The notes under the pieces: generated by a model
What the model saw: the letters and a program-made list of their open reading frames with translations, nothing else
What the model was told of the DNA's origin: nothing
Databases searched by the model: none
Program-made: the position numbers and the translations under genes
Source of the DNA: an uncultured Methanomassiliicoccales archaeon
GTDB lineage: Archaea; Thermoplasmatota; Thermoplasmata; Methanomassiliicoccales; Methanomethylophilaceae
Direction: 5' to 3'
NCBI GenBank assembly: GCA_934702355.1
Contig: CAKUXX010000007.1
Location: 82,492-146,491, forward strand
DNA length: 64,000 nt
Shown here: piece by piece, positions 41,942 to 51,068 of the stretch
How the letters are laid out: each line of letters opens with the position of its first letter
How positions within the stretch are numbered: position 1 is the stretch's first letter

Positions 41942-42460
41942 TCACTCCTTCTTCTCGGAAACTTCCTCTACAGTGTCTGCGGGAAGCTCTCCGGGGACGC
42001 CTTCCTCGGCGGGGGTCGGCTCGACGGTGTCCTGCACCTCTTCGGCGATCTCCTCGACCTTGGTCTCCTCGGCGGTCTCCTGCTTCTCGGAGGTCTCGAT
42101 GGCATCCTCGACCTTCTGCTCCTCGTGTGCCTGGGCTCCCTCGGCCTTGGCCTGGGCCTCCTGCCTCTCGGCCTCGCGCTTGGCCTTCTTGGCCTCCCTG
42201 GCCTCGATCTTGGCCTTCTTCTCGTTCTCCTTGCGGTGCCTGATCTGCTCCTTGAGCTCCTTCTTGGCGGCGGCACGCTCCTCCTTCGGGAGCTTCTTGA
42301 TCTCGTCCTTGCGCCTCTCCTCCGCACGGCGGGCCTTCCATTTCTCGTCGGAGATCTTGTTCTTCTCCTTCTCCTCGGCCTCTTTCTTCTCGTTGGCGAT
42401 CTTGGCGTGCCTCGCCTTCGCCTTCGCATCATCACTGACAGTCTCCACAATCTTTGCCAT
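41942..42460 (-). CDS. Highly charged coiled-coil protein, unknown function
   Basis: 172 residues, with Lys/Glu/Ala making up most of the sequence. The first two thirds is a long Lys/Arg/Glu helix (KKLPKEERAAAKKELKEQ), and the last third is acidic and Pro/Thr/Glu-rich (about 125-172). No signal peptide, no known domain. Long frames exist in other phases because of the repetitive GAG/AAG codons, but this one has the SD (AGAGGT), a TATA-like TTTTTATAC upstream and a terminator after it. It could be a ribosome- or nucleic-acid-associated protein; that is only a guess from charge. Confidence 0.6.
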   Translation of the reverse strand: MAKIVETVSDDAKAKARHAKIANEKKEAEEKEKNKISDEKWKARRAEERRKDEIKKLPKEERAAAKKELKEQIRHRKENEKKAKIEAREAKKAKREAERQEAQAKAEGAQAHEEQKVEDAIETSEKQETAEETKVEEIAEEVQDTVEPTPAEEGVPGELPADTVEEVSEKKE

Positions 42461-42641
42461 TATAGGACCTCTTACTGGGGGTGGTTATCACTGCCACTTG
42501 TATAAAAATCAACGGCGGAACATCCGGAGACCGTACGAAACGATGGCGGGAATATCTGGATTCCGCATCCATCCAACATCCGAAAACAATGTTAAGAGGG
42601 GATTGGAAGAGGTTTGCGGTCCTGTCCGGAAACGGATCGGA

Positions 42642-43016
42642 TCACTGGTTCGAGACCCAGAGCAGGTGCTTGTTGCAGTACTCCCAGGCCTTGACGACCT
42701 TCGCATCGGTTGCGAAGAAGGCCTCGGGGGCATCGCCGGGCTTGAGGTACTTCCTCATCAGGGTGCCGTCGGCGCAGATCTCGATGTACACGATGTAGTG
42801 GTCCTCTGCCATCGGATGGGGGACCTCCTTTCCGACCTTCACCAGCACCCCTCCGTCGACCTTCTCGATGTAGGGGACGTGCTTCTCCTTGACGAAATCC
42901 TCGGTCTTGGCCGTCACGGCCTCCATCGGGGCTCCGCAGCATGAAGGGATGCAGCCGCCTTTGTAGAGCAGCTCGACCGCGGTTCCGCACTTGGGACATA
43001 CGAATTTCTGAGACAT
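42642..43016 (-). CDS. dfx: Desulfoferrodoxin / superoxide reductase (two-centre)
   Basis: 124 residues. Centre I, a desulforedoxin-like Fe(Cys)4 site, is seen in FVCPKCGTAVELLYKGG and SCCGAPM. Centre II, the superoxide-reducing Fe(His)4Cys site, is indicated by EKHVPYIEK, EVPHPMAEDHYI and EYCNKHLLW. It reduces superoxide to peroxide without releasing oxygen, an oxygen-defence enzyme of strict anaerobes. ATG 43016 follows SD GAGGAT; upstream residues are not conserved. TATA-like GTTTATATCC lies about 33 bases upstream. Confidence 0.93.
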   Translation of the reverse strand: MSQKFVCPKCGTAVELLYKGGCIPSCCGAPMEAVTAKTEDFVKEKHVPYIEKVDGGVLVKVGKEVPHPMAEDHYIVYIEICADGTLMRKYLKPGDAPEAFFATDAKVVKAWEYCNKHLLWVSNQ

Positions 43017-43134
43017 TTTCATCCTCGGCATAATCTGCACTTGTACGGATATAAACATTTCTTAACGCTGATTATTCGTTAAGGGCCGTGTAACCTCAGG
43101 ATAGTGTAATATCGGCGGTGCGGATTCCCGCGTC

Positions 43135-43758
43135 ATGGACTGCATCCCCGCATTCTTCGTGACGACGGACGACGGAACCCTCCTGACATCAGAGGGCCGG
43201 TTCGAAGGCCGGACGCCCGTGATGACAGGGGACCTCATGCCTTTCTCTGAAGCCATTGAGTCCGTGCCGCGCGGGGAGAAGAGGAGGAAGATCGTCGTCT
43301 GCGACGTTTCGAGCCTCCGCAGGAGGGAATTGGTTCCCGATGTCCTGAAGAGGATGAGGGCCAGAGGCTCCGACATATGGTTCCTCACATGGATAGAGGA
43401 TGCGAACGACCTCTTCGATGCGTTCAACACCACCGCGGAGACAGTGATCGGACCTTACCATGCCTCGGCTTCGGATGCCGATCTTAAGGACATGCTGTCC
43501 GTCTCCGACAGCTACATGCCCGCAGTGTTCGTCGAAAAGGGGGATGCCATATCCCGCGGCGGAAGCAGAGAGCGTCTGGACAGGGTCGTGGACGGGCTGT
43601 TCCGCATAGGATTCCCGGAGATCGTCATGGTCGACACGGATGATTCCCTGTCAGCAGATGATTGGGAGCGCATGTCCGAACGCGTGATACCGTTCGTGAG
43701 CAAGGAACCGGAATCCCATACCGCGGAGAAGGTCATCACACCTTTCCGGAAGTTATGA
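43135..43758 (+). CDS. Protein of unknown function, weakly HisA-like
   Basis: 207 residues. Predicted alternating strands and helices (KIVVCDVSSL, SDIWFLTWIEDANDLFDAF, ETVIGPYHASASDADLKDML, EIVMVDTDDSL) give a TIM-barrel impression like HisA-related archaeal proteins (COG1411), but no catalytic signature is clear, so the assignment is tentative. No signal peptide. TATA-like GTAATATC lies about 27 bases upstream. Its last 23 bases overlap the 3' end of the convergent flavoprotein gene. Confidence 0.5.
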   Translation: MDCIPAFFVTTDDGTLLTSEGRFEGRTPVMTGDLMPFSEAIESVPRGEKRRKIVVCDVSSLRRRELVPDVLKRMRARGSDIWFLTWIEDANDLFDAFNTTAETVIGPYHASASDADLKDMLSVSDSYMPAVFVEKGDAISRGGSRERLDRVVDGLFRIGFPEIVMVDTDDSLSADDWERMSERVIPFVSKEPESHTAEKVITPFRKL

Positions 43759-44293
43759 TATCGTCAAAGGATGAACGGACCTGACCGTAGACATGGTCGT
43801 TGCCTCCGTCTGTTCCCGTGACGTATATTTCCCCGGCCCATTCCATTCCGAGTGTTATCGAGAACGCTCTCATTATCGATCTGAGATGCGAGAAATTAGG
43901 TGAATCCGAGCCGGAGCATGCCGACATCACGATCCATCTCGGACGGGGGACCTCCGGATGATCCCAATATATCTGCATACGGTCCATGACCGCTTTTATC
44001 ACCGAAGACGGACCGCTGAACCTCAGCGGAGTCGCCATGACCACGCCGTCGCATTCCCTGAAAAGAGCGTACAGCTCGGACATCCTGTCCTCTATGACGC
44101 ATTCCGCATCTGCGGAGCAGTTCTGACATCCGGTGCAGTGGGAGATGCCCATCCCGATGGGCATCACGACAATCGGAGTGAAGCCAGCTTCCGAAAGGGA
44201 ATCCGCAGATGCGCGGCACATCTCCGCAGTGGAGCCCCCCGGACCCGAACCGCACAATATCAGGACCTTCCGTCCGCACCCCGTATCTTCCAT
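43736..44293 (-). CDS. NADPH-dependent FMN reductase-like flavoprotein
   Basis: 185 residues of the flavodoxin-like fold: the N-terminal phosphate-binding LILCGSGPGGSTAEMC, the Cys-rich CTGCQNCSADAEC typical of iron-sulfur flavoproteins, and ATPLRFSGPSSVIKAVMDR. It is likely a cytoplasmic electron-transfer flavoprotein; the Cys set may hold a Fe-S cluster or just support redox. It is a complete relative of the truncated protein at 31427-31849. It is divergent from egsA, sharing an upstream region of 55 bases. Confidence 0.85.
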   Translation of the reverse strand: MEDTGCGRKVLILCGSGPGGSTAEMCRASADSLSEAGFTPIVVMPIGMGISHCTGCQNCSADAECVIEDRMSELYALFRECDGVVMATPLRFSGPSSVIKAVMDRMQIYWDHPEVPRPRWIVMSACSGSDSPNFSHLRSIMRAFSITLGMEWAGEIYVTGTDGGNDHVYGQVRSSFDDIITSGKV

Positions 44294-44348
44294 GTATTAC
44301 GTATCCGCCATCAACAGATATAAAGTTCAATCAGAGGATATGGCGTGT

Positions 44349-45419
44349 ATGCAGCAGACGGATGTTGATGACTTCACAAAGGTGAAGTTCGTCGAGTTCC
44401 CCAGGAACATAGTGGCAGGACACGGGGTCCTGGGGACCGTGAGGAATATGTGCGACGACGACCATGTCGGGCATACCGGCACCGTGATCACGGGAACGAA
44501 GACGATGGATGCTGCCGGGAAGGAGGTCCTGGACAACATGGACGGCTACGACATGGACGTATGCACCGTCGGGGAGGCCACCATGGACAATGTCAACATG
44601 GTCATCGATAGGATCAGGGAGTTCGGTTCCGAATTCGTCCTCGCGGTCGGAGGCGGAAGCAAGATCGATGTGTCCAAGGTCGCCTGCAACGAGCTCAACA
44701 TCCCGTTCATCAGCATACCTACGTCGGCTGCGCACGACGGGATCGCCTCGAACAGGGCGTCCCTGAAATCCGAAACGGGCTCGAAATCGGTGAGTTCCGC
44801 ATCCCCCATGGGCATAATAGCGGACACGGAGGTCATCGCGAAGGCCCCGTACAGGCTTCTCGCCTCCGGATGCGCGGATGTGATATCCAATCTCACCGCT
44901 CTGGAGGACTGGGATTTCGCGAGGAGGCTTCAGAACGTCCAGTTCAGCAGGTCCGCGTACTCCCTTTCAATGTACGCGGCAGAGAGCATAATCGACAATG
45001 CGGAGCTGATCAAGCCCAATCTGGAGGACAGCGTGTGGATCGCGATCAAGCCCATCATCATCTCGGGCATATCGATGAGCATCGCCGGAAGCTCCCGCCC
45101 CACCAGCGGCGCGGAGCACATGTTCTCCCACATGCTCGACCTGATGCATCCGGGAAGGGCGCTGCACGGGGAGCAGTGCGGAGTCGGCTCCATAATGACG
45201 ATGTACCTCCACGGAGGGAACTGGGAGCAGATACGCGACGCTCTGAAGATGATCGGCGCACCGACCACGGCGAAGGAGCTGGGGATCTCCGCCGAGGATA
45301 CCATCTACGCTCTGTCGCATGCTCACGAGATCCGTTCGGACAGGTTCACCATCCTCGGCAATGCCGGGATAAGCGAAGAGGTCGCAGAGAAGGTCGCTAA
45401 GACCACAGGCGTGATTTGA
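44349..45419 (+). CDS. egsA: sn-Glycerol-1-phosphate dehydrogenase
   Basis: 356 residues. It reduces dihydroxyacetone phosphate to sn-glycerol-1-phosphate, fixing the archaeal lipid stereochemistry. Family features: FPRNIVAGHGVL at the start, the nucleotide-binding VLAVGGGSKIDVSKVAC, IPTSAAHDGIASNRASL, and the Zn2+ ligands in SGAEHMFSHMLD and PGRALHGEQCGVGS. Of two nearby ATGs (44340 and 44349), 44349 lies 28 bases past TATA-like GATATAAAG, as in other leaderless genes of this window. Co-transcribed with the UPF0179 gene 10 bases downstream. Confidence 0.93.
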   Translation: MQQTDVDDFTKVKFVEFPRNIVAGHGVLGTVRNMCDDDHVGHTGTVITGTKTMDAAGKEVLDNMDGYDMDVCTVGEATMDNVNMVIDRIREFGSEFVLAVGGGSKIDVSKVACNELNIPFISIPTSAAHDGIASNRASLKSETGSKSVSSASPMGIIADTEVIAKAPYRLLASGCADVISNLTALEDWDFARRLQNVQFSRSAYSLSMYAAESIIDNAELIKPNLEDSVWIAIKPIIISGISMSIAGSSRPTSGAEHMFSHMLDLMHPGRALHGEQCGVGSIMTMYLHGGNWEQIRDALKMIGAPTTAKELGISAEDTIYALSHAHEIRSDRFTILGNAGISEEVAEKVAKTTGVI

Positions 45420-45429
45420 AGGTGATTCG

Positions 45430-45855
45430 ATGGCATTGATTACATTGGTTGGCGAGCCCACCGCGAAGGTGGGTGCCGAATTCTATTTCATGGGTCCTCT
45501 GACGGATTGCAAGGACTGCAGGCTCAAGGGGGTGTGCTTCAACCTCGAGGCGGGATCGAGATACAGGGTGACGGAGGTCCGCGGACAGCGTCACGAGTGC
45601 ATGGAATCCGAGAGCGAGGTCGTCGCTGTTGTCGTGGAGAAGGTCCCGGAGCCGTTCGCGGTTACCAAGAAAGGGGCGATGGAGGGCGTGACCCTCACCT
45701 ACTCGGAGAGGGTCTGCGACGAGATCGCCTGCCCCAACTACAACAGATGCCACATCCCCGGAAAGGTTGACGGTCAGAAGTACACCGTCGTGAAGCTCGG
45801 AGAGGACATCGAGTGCCCGTTGGGCGAGAAGCTCGTCCAGGCGGACATCATCTGA
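45430..45855 (+). CDS. UPF0179 family protein
   Basis: 141 residues with the pattern of the archaeal UPF0179 family: DCKDCRLKGVCFNLEAGSRYRV, HECMESE, CDEIACPNYNRCHIPG and ECPLGEKLV. Several Cys-x-x-Cys-like pairs suggest zinc or Fe-S binding. The function is unknown. SD AAGGTG precedes the ATG; it sits in operon with egsA, so a link to lipid biosynthesis or membrane physiology is conceivable but not shown. Confidence 0.85.
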   Translation: MALITLVGEPTAKVGAEFYFMGPLTDCKDCRLKGVCFNLEAGSRYRVTEVRGQRHECMESESEVVAVVVEKVPEPFAVTKKGAMEGVTLTYSERVCDEIACPNYNRCHIPGKVDGQKYTVVKLGEDIECPLGEKLVQADII

Positions 45856-45892
45856 ATGCTCCGGATGACGGGAGATCCGTCGGGACCTCCTC

Positions 45893-47125
45893 TCATCCGA
45901 TCCAAGCTTCCATAAGCCAATCCACGACCTGTACGACCCTTATCCCGTCGATGTCGTCGAACATGTACCTGTCATATGTCACGATGCACTTCGGATAGTC
46001 GTCTTTCAGCATCCTGAGCGGGCGTATCTCCCTCTCCAACGTCTCGGGTTCCGAGAGGCTCATGCACACCTGCCAATACGACGGCGTCCCCTGTGGGTCG
46101 GCGACGAAATCGATCTCCGTGCCGTTCACGTCGCACACGGCCACCTCCCCGTACCTGAACCTGAGCTCGTTGAACACGATGTTCTCCAGAAGCCCGTCCA
46201 TGTCCTCCCGTCTGAACGGCACCACCTGATTCCTTATCCCCAGATCGGTGACGTAGAACTTGTCCGAGGTGCTCAGGTACTCCTTCGTCTTGGAGTCGAT
46301 CCTCCTCGCCCTGGTGACCAGGAACGCCTCATCCATGTATCCAAGATAATCCTCCACGGTCACATGGCTTATCTTCACACCCTTGGACACCAGGTAATCC
46401 GACGCCTTCCGCGGTGATGTCCTGTCTCCGATGTTCCTCATCACGTACCTCACGAGGTTGGCCATCCTCACAGAACCGGACAAGTTGTGCCTCTGCTCGA
46501 TGTCCTTCACGTACACTGTGTTGTACACCCCCTGAAGGATCTGGGGTATCAGCACCCTCGCGGGGGTGTCCTGGAGCTTGGCCACCGCCGGAAGGGAACC
46601 CTGTGCTACGAAGTCGCGGAAGAGGCGGTCGGCCGGGAGTCCGCTGTCCCTCCTGAACGACACGTACTCCCCGAAGGACAACGGCATCACATGTATCTCC
46701 AAATCCCTGCCGGACAGCTTGGTCGCCAACTCCGACGACAGCGTCTGGGAGTTGGATCCCGTTATGTACACGTCGGCACCCGACGTGAAGAACGATCCCA
46801 CGGAAATCTCCCAGTCCTTGACGTTCTGGACCTCATCCAGGAAGATGTACGTCCCCGGTCCCGGAACGAGTCTGGATATGACGTGGTCTGTGAGCTCCCG
46901 GTGATCCGTTGGGAGGTCCGGGTCGTCCAGTTCGAAGCTAATGTAGACGATGTTCCCCTCGGGGACCCCTGATTCGATGAGCTCGCCGCGGAACGCGTCC
47001 ATGAGGGTCGATTTACCGGATCTCCTGATGCCGGTCACCACCTTGATGAACGGTGTGTCCCTTGACCTCCTTATCATGTCGAGGTAGTGCTCCCTGGGTT
47101 CTATCTCCCACTGTTCCTTGGCCAT
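45893..47125 (-). CDS. AAA_14/DUF4143 ATPase
   Basis: 410 residues. An N-terminal P-loop ATPase (GIRRSGKSTLMD; Walker B YIFLDEVQNVKDWE; sensor ITGSNSQTLSSELAT) is followed by a winged-helix region and a C-terminal DUF4143 domain (EIDFVAD near 340). Proteins of this type are abundant in archaea and gut anaerobes, are often mobile, and have no confirmed function. The start MAKEQWEIEP lies 28 bases past TATA-like TTTAAATAG, and a palindrome covers the transcription start, hinting at autorepression. A related gene is at 57069-58283. Confidence 0.85.
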   Translation of the reverse strand: MAKEQWEIEPREHYLDMIRRSRDTPFIKVVTGIRRSGKSTLMDAFRGELIESGVPEGNIVYISFELDDPDLPTDHRELTDHVISRLVPGPGTYIFLDEVQNVKDWEISVGSFFTSGADVYITGSNSQTLSSELATKLSGRDLEIHVMPLSFGEYVSFRRDSGLPADRLFRDFVAQGSLPAVAKLQDTPARVLIPQILQGVYNTVYVKDIEQRHNLSGSVRMANLVRYVMRNIGDRTSPRKASDYLVSKGVKISHVTVEDYLGYMDEAFLVTRARRIDSKTKEYLSTSDKFYVTDLGIRNQVVPFRREDMDGLLENIVFNELRFRYGEVAVCDVNGTEIDFVADPQGTPSYWQVCMSLSEPETLEREIRPLRMLKDDYPKCIVTYDRYMFDDIDGIRVVQVVDWLMEAWIG

Positions 47126-47126
47126 A

Positions 47127-47146
47127 ATGTAAAACATGGTTTACAT
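47127..47146. promoter_or_regulatory. Palindromic operator at the DUF4143 gene start
   Basis: ATGTAAAACATGGTTTACAT is a 20-base near-perfect palindrome (7-base outer arms ATGTAAA/TTTACAT) placed between TATA box and initiation codon; a further ATGTAAA lies about 20 bases away. Confidence 0.6.
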
Positions 47147-47179
47147 TCTATTTAAAAATTTCATAAATGTAAAGTTGAA

Positions 47180-47760
47180 TTTACAAAAATCAATGTCAAA
47201 TGATGCCTATGCCACCACATGGTCGATTGAATCATCCGAGAATTATTTCCCAAATCTCTGTACTGCACGGGTCACGCGTCCATTTTGGGCGGTCTGCCCA
47301 GACCTCTCTTCGGCGGCAATTGAGGAATCAGATCGAGCTTCCTGAGGACATCCTTCTCCTTGTCCAGAAGGGCTCTGTACATCCATTCCCCGTCCCTTCC
47401 TTTGAACCTCAGCGTCTTCCTGAGTGTTCGAAGTGTCCGAGAACGTCATCTTCTCCAGCACGCCAGCCGAATCCAGCCTGGATGGGTATCGATCGAAGCG
47501 TTGATTGTAGTGAACCTCTTCATTGGGAAAGGGTTGCTGAAGATGATCACATTCGATAGTCCACACCATGGGGAATTGCTGATTACGTCAACACCGTGTT
47601 ACTTCCTAAGAATCATTGAAATCTATCCAATCCGCGGACATTCATTCCCGGATTCCCGCTTCTGCATGTAGTCCAGATTAATCGATTCCGGGCTACGATC
47701 TTCGGAACCGCATAGATATCGGTCATTTCGATTTTCCAACTATGTTGGCAAAAAAGCGAA
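47180..47760 (-). pseudogene. Unidentified decayed coding remnants
   Basis: No intact gene in 47147-47842. On the minus strand one frame carries RTLRTLRKTLRFKGRDGEWMYR and then ALLDKEKDVLRKLDLIPQLP ending in RGLGRPPKMDA; in another phase just upstream SNPFPMKRFTTINASIDTHP is protein-like. These look like pieces of one gene broken by frameshifts. I cannot name the family; a transposase or a small DNA-binding protein are both possible. Confidence 0.3.
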
Positions 47761-47775
47761 GTACAGTTATCCTTG

Positions 47776-47798
47776 AATGACATATATAGATTGTCATT
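47776..47798. promoter_or_regulatory. Operator of the metal-chelate ABC operon
   Basis: AATGACA (47776-47782) and TGTCATT (47792-47798) are perfect inverted arms around TATATAGAT, about 12 bases upstream of the TATA region of the binding-protein gene. The size fits a metal-responsive DtxR- or NikR-like regulator, but the regulator is not in the window. Confidence 0.6.
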
Positions 47799-47842
47799 TT
47801 ATGCGTAAAAAGTATTATTAATACAAGATTAGTAACACGGCT

Positions 47843-49081
47843 ATGAATTCCAAGGCAATCATAGGAATCATGGTCGTCGCGATAGTGGCGATCGCAGGTA
47901 TTGCCGTCATTTCATTCGGAGATTCGGATGACAAAAAAGACAAAGACAACGGCGGCACCGATACCAAATACGTCAAAGACGCACTCGGCAGGGATGTCCC
48001 TGTACCCACCGACTTCAAGAACGGGATAATGACCATCGGAAGCTCCGGACCCCTCAGATTCGCATCCCTCTTCGACGTCTACGATGACATCATCGAAGTG
48101 GACAAGGGCGACATCACAGACCCCAGGAACGGAAGGGGCTACTCTTACGCCTATGATTACTACAAGATGGATGCCGACAAGCAGTCGCATCCTGACAGCA
48201 ACCTTGATTCTGCAACAGCCGAGAAGATCGGTAAGAAGAACCCCAGCCTCATCATCACCCATGTCGGCACATGGAACAAGGCCGCGGAGAACTTCGAGAA
48301 GCTCGCTACGAGATGCACAATAGTCGTTCTCGCAGACCAGCAGATGAAGTACATGACAGACGAGAACGGGAAACTCGCAGACTACTTCACATTCAACGTC
48401 AACCTCCTCGGAGAGATCCTGAACAAGCAGGACCGCGCAAAGGAGGTCATCGACGGAGTTCAGAAGATCGTCGATGACATCAAGTCCATCTCAGGTACAT
48501 CCGACAAGAACGTCTACGTTGCGGGTGTCACCATCAGCGGAAGCAACACCCTGAACACCACGTTCCCGACATACATCCCCTTCGTCCTCAACGGCATCAA
48601 GAACGCCTACAACGGCGGATCCACCGAGAACAAGGTCACCATGCTAATCGAATCCTTCACAACAATGCCCATGGACATGATCGTCATCGATCCCTCCTCC
48701 TCTGACAAGATCAAAGGGAACCAGGACAGCCAGTACGTTCTGGAGTACCTGTACAGGGTCAACAACGATTCCGACCCCAGCAACAACATACCTCTGTACG
48801 TCACCGTGCCCATCGTCTGGGACAGTATCAACTACGACTGCGCCCTCGCAAGCGCGTACTACACCGCGTACCTCGTCTACGGAACACTCACCCTCGAGCA
48901 GGTCGAGGAGAAGATCAACAACGTCTTCACGACATTCTACGGAGACCACGGAAAGAACGTCTTCAAGGACATGTGCGGCTTCTTCGTCGAGAAATCCAAG
49001 AACAACGGACAGGAGATGCCCGTTCTCGGTGAAGTCGTCGTGAAGAAGAACGGAAACGAATACTATCTGGCCGCGGCCTAA
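47843..49081 (+). CDS. Binding protein of a metal-chelate (siderophore/cobalamin-type) ABC transporter
   Basis: 412 residues. N-terminal lipid-anchor-like or single-helix segment (MNSKAIIGIMVVAIVAIAGI) followed by an acidic linker and a FepB/BtuF-like two-lobed domain. GIMTIGSSGPLRFASLFDVYDDIIEV and LIITHVGTW are characteristic strands. It captures a metal chelate outside the membrane for the FecCD-type permease encoded next. The ATG lies 27 bases after TATTATTAATAC. A paralogue at 52477-53694 is about two thirds identical by eye. The substrate is unknown (iron, nickel, cobalt-corrinoid are all possible). Confidence 0.88.
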   Translation: MNSKAIIGIMVVAIVAIAGIAVISFGDSDDKKDKDNGGTDTKYVKDALGRDVPVPTDFKNGIMTIGSSGPLRFASLFDVYDDIIEVDKGDITDPRNGRGYSYAYDYYKMDADKQSHPDSNLDSATAEKIGKKNPSLIITHVGTWNKAAENFEKLATRCTIVVLADQQMKYMTDENGKLADYFTFNVNLLGEILNKQDRAKEVIDGVQKIVDDIKSISGTSDKNVYVAGVTISGSNTLNTTFPTYIPFVLNGIKNAYNGGSTENKVTMLIESFTTMPMDMIVIDPSSSDKIKGNQDSQYVLEYLYRVNNDSDPSNNIPLYVTVPIVWDSINYDCALASAYYTAYLVYGTLTLEQVEEKINNVFTTFYGDHGKNVFKDMCGFFVEKSKNNGQEMPVLGEVVVKKNGNEYYLAAA

Positions 49082-49134
49082 TTGCATTCAGACTAAACCC
49101 TTTCCCAAACCCCTTACCATCAAGATGTGGTTAG

Positions 49135-50220
49135 ATGCATGTCGAAGAAAACAAAACAGAAGGTTCCAAAGGCATCAAGGAAGGCTATCTGAAGTATGCG
49201 AGGATAAAGATCCTCTTCATCATAGGATGCGTGATCGCCCTGTTCTTCCTGTCGGTCTTCACCATAGGGCTGGGGGACACGGACCTCTCGTACATGGACA
49301 TTATCAAACAGCTGTTCCGCCCCGACGGCACATGGGACACCACGGTCGTCTGGGACCTGCGCTTCAGGATGATCGTCGCCGCCATATTGGCGGGTGCGGC
49401 GCTCGGAGTCGCGGGATCCGTCATGCAGAGCATCCTCAGGAACCCACTCGCATCCCCGTTCACACTCGGTCTGTCCAATGCTTCGGCATTCGGAGCGTCT
49501 TTGGCCATCCTGTTCTTCAACGGAGGTGTGATCGTAAGATCATCGTCCACGGCGGCGATAAGCATCTCGAGCCCGGTTGTCGTCACGCTGTGCGCATTCG
49601 CGTTCGCGATGATCGCAACAGGAGTCATGTTGCTGCTGGTGAAGGTCACCGGATGCACTCCGGAGACCATCGTCCTTGCTGGTACGGCTCTCAGCTCGAT
49701 ATTCTCCGCGGGACTCGCATTCCTGCAGTTCGTTGCCGAGGACACCGCTCTGGCTGCGATCGTCTACTGGCAGTTCGGAAGCCTCAGCAAGGTCAGCTGG
49801 AACCAGCTGATGATCATCGGCGGCATCCTGCTCATAGTCGGTGCCTACTTCATGTACAAACGGTGGGACTACAACGCGATGGAGTCCGGAGAGGATGTTG
49901 CTAGGGGACTCGGCGTCAACATCATCAGGACCAGGTTCGTCGGACTCGTCATGTCCGCCGTCCTGACCGCTGTGGTCGTATCGTTCATGGGGGTCATCGG
50001 ATTCATCGGACTCGTGGGACCTCACATGGTCAAGCGCATCATCGGGAACGACAACAGATACGTCCTTCCCGGCTCCATGGCCGTCGGAGCCCTCGTTCTG
50101 CTTCTCGCATACATAGTCGGTTCCTATGCGATGCCTTCCGTCATCCCGGTGGGTATAATCACATCCGCGATCGGAGGACCTCTCTTCATCTGGATCCTCG
50201 TCAGGGGGTACAGGAAATGA
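49135..50220 (+). CDS. FecCD-family ABC permease
   Basis: 361 residues with ten or so helices; FecCD signatures include LRFRMIVAAILAGAALGVAGSVMQSILRNPLASPFTLG near the N-terminus and GFIGLVGPHMVKRIIGNDNRYVLPGS in the ATPase-contact region. The usual BtuC/FhuB-type homodimer would form the channel. It overlaps the ATPase gene by 4 bases (ATGA), showing translational coupling. Gene order: binding protein, permease, ATPase, methyltransferase. Confidence 0.92.
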   Translation: MHVEENKTEGSKGIKEGYLKYARIKILFIIGCVIALFFLSVFTIGLGDTDLSYMDIIKQLFRPDGTWDTTVVWDLRFRMIVAAILAGAALGVAGSVMQSILRNPLASPFTLGLSNASAFGASLAILFFNGGVIVRSSSTAAISISSPVVVTLCAFAFAMIATGVMLLLVKVTGCTPETIVLAGTALSSIFSAGLAFLQFVAEDTALAAIVYWQFGSLSKVSWNQLMIIGGILLIVGAYFMYKRWDYNAMESGEDVARGLGVNIIRTRFVGLVMSAVLTAVVVSFMGVIGFIGLVGPHMVKRIIGNDNRYVLPGSMAVGALVLLLAYIVGSYAMPSVIPVGIITSAIGGPLFIWILVRGYRK

Positions 50221-51068
50221 TAGAGGTCAAAGATCTGAAATTCACATACAGGAACGGCAACGAGGTTCTTAAGGGCATATCGTTCGACTGCGAGGACGAC
50301 TGCGTCATATCCCTTCTTGGACCCAACGGCACCGGGAAGACCACGTTCCTGAAGTGCCTGTGCGGACTGCAGAAGCCCACCGAAGGGAGCATCAAAGTCA
50401 ACGGGAAGGATGTCACCACGCTCAAAGGCAAGGAGCTTGCCAAAGAGATAGGGTTCGTCCCCCAGACCACGCCGGTGTCCAACATGAGCGTGTTCGATGC
50501 CATCCTGGTGGGAAGGAAGCCGTACATAGAGTGGATGGCCAGGGAGGAGGACATCGACAAGGTCGCCGATATAATCGCGTCACTCGGCATGGAGAAGCTG
50601 GCGCTGAGGAACCTCAGCGAGATCAGCGGAGGCGAGTTCCAGAAGGTGCAGATAGCCCGTGCCATCGTTCAGGAACCATCACTCATCGTCTTAGATGAGC
50701 CCACGAACAACCTGGACATCGCCAACCAGCACCGCACCATGCACATGATCATGGATGTTGTGCGCTCGCGCAAGGTGTGCACGATGATGACAATGCACGA
50801 CATCAACCTCGCAGTCCACTACTCGGACAAGTTCATCTTCTTCAAGGACGGACTTGTGCAGGCCTACGGCGGGCCGGAGGTCATCACCGCCGATCTGATA
50901 AAATCGATCTACGGGTTCGATGTGGAGGTCATCGATCACAGGGGAGTGCCGCTGGTGGTCCCCAAGGAGTCGGCGATGTACCACGTGACGAGCCACCATC
51001 ACCCCCATGACATACACGACCACATGCATGACCATGGGCTCTTCGAAAACACGGAGAATGTGCTATGA
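50217..51068 (+). CDS. FecE-type ABC ATPase with His-rich C-terminal tail
   Basis: 283 residues. Walker A GPNGTGKTTFLK, Q-loop PQTTP, signature ISGGEFQKVQIARA, Walker B LIVLDEPTNNLD and switch His MHDINLA. The C-terminus ends SHHHPHDIHDHMHDHG and a few further residues, a compact metal-binding tail that most FecE/BtuD proteins lack. Such tails occur on nickel, cobalt or zinc proteins, so the transported chelate may carry one of these metals, or the tail may sense cytoplasmic metal. It overlaps the methyltransferase gene by 4 bases. Confidence 0.9.
   Translation: MIEVKDLKFTYRNGNEVLKGISFDCEDDCVISLLGPNGTGKTTFLKCLCGLQKPTEGSIKVNGKDVTTLKGKELAKEIGFVPQTTPVSNMSVFDAILVGRKPYIEWMAREEDIDKVADIIASLGMEKLALRNLSEISGGEFQKVQIARAIVQEPSLIVLDEPTNNLDIANQHRTMHMIMDVVRSRKVCTMMTMHDINLAVHYSDKFIFFKDGLVQAYGGPEVITADLIKSIYGFDVEVIDHRGVPLVVPKESAMYHVTSHHHPHDIHDHMHDHGLFENTENVL

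Noticed and set aside
47200..47559. A 119-codon plus-strand frame in the decayed region
   Set aside because: The minus strand is more protein-like; the plus frame has no motif, SD or promoter.
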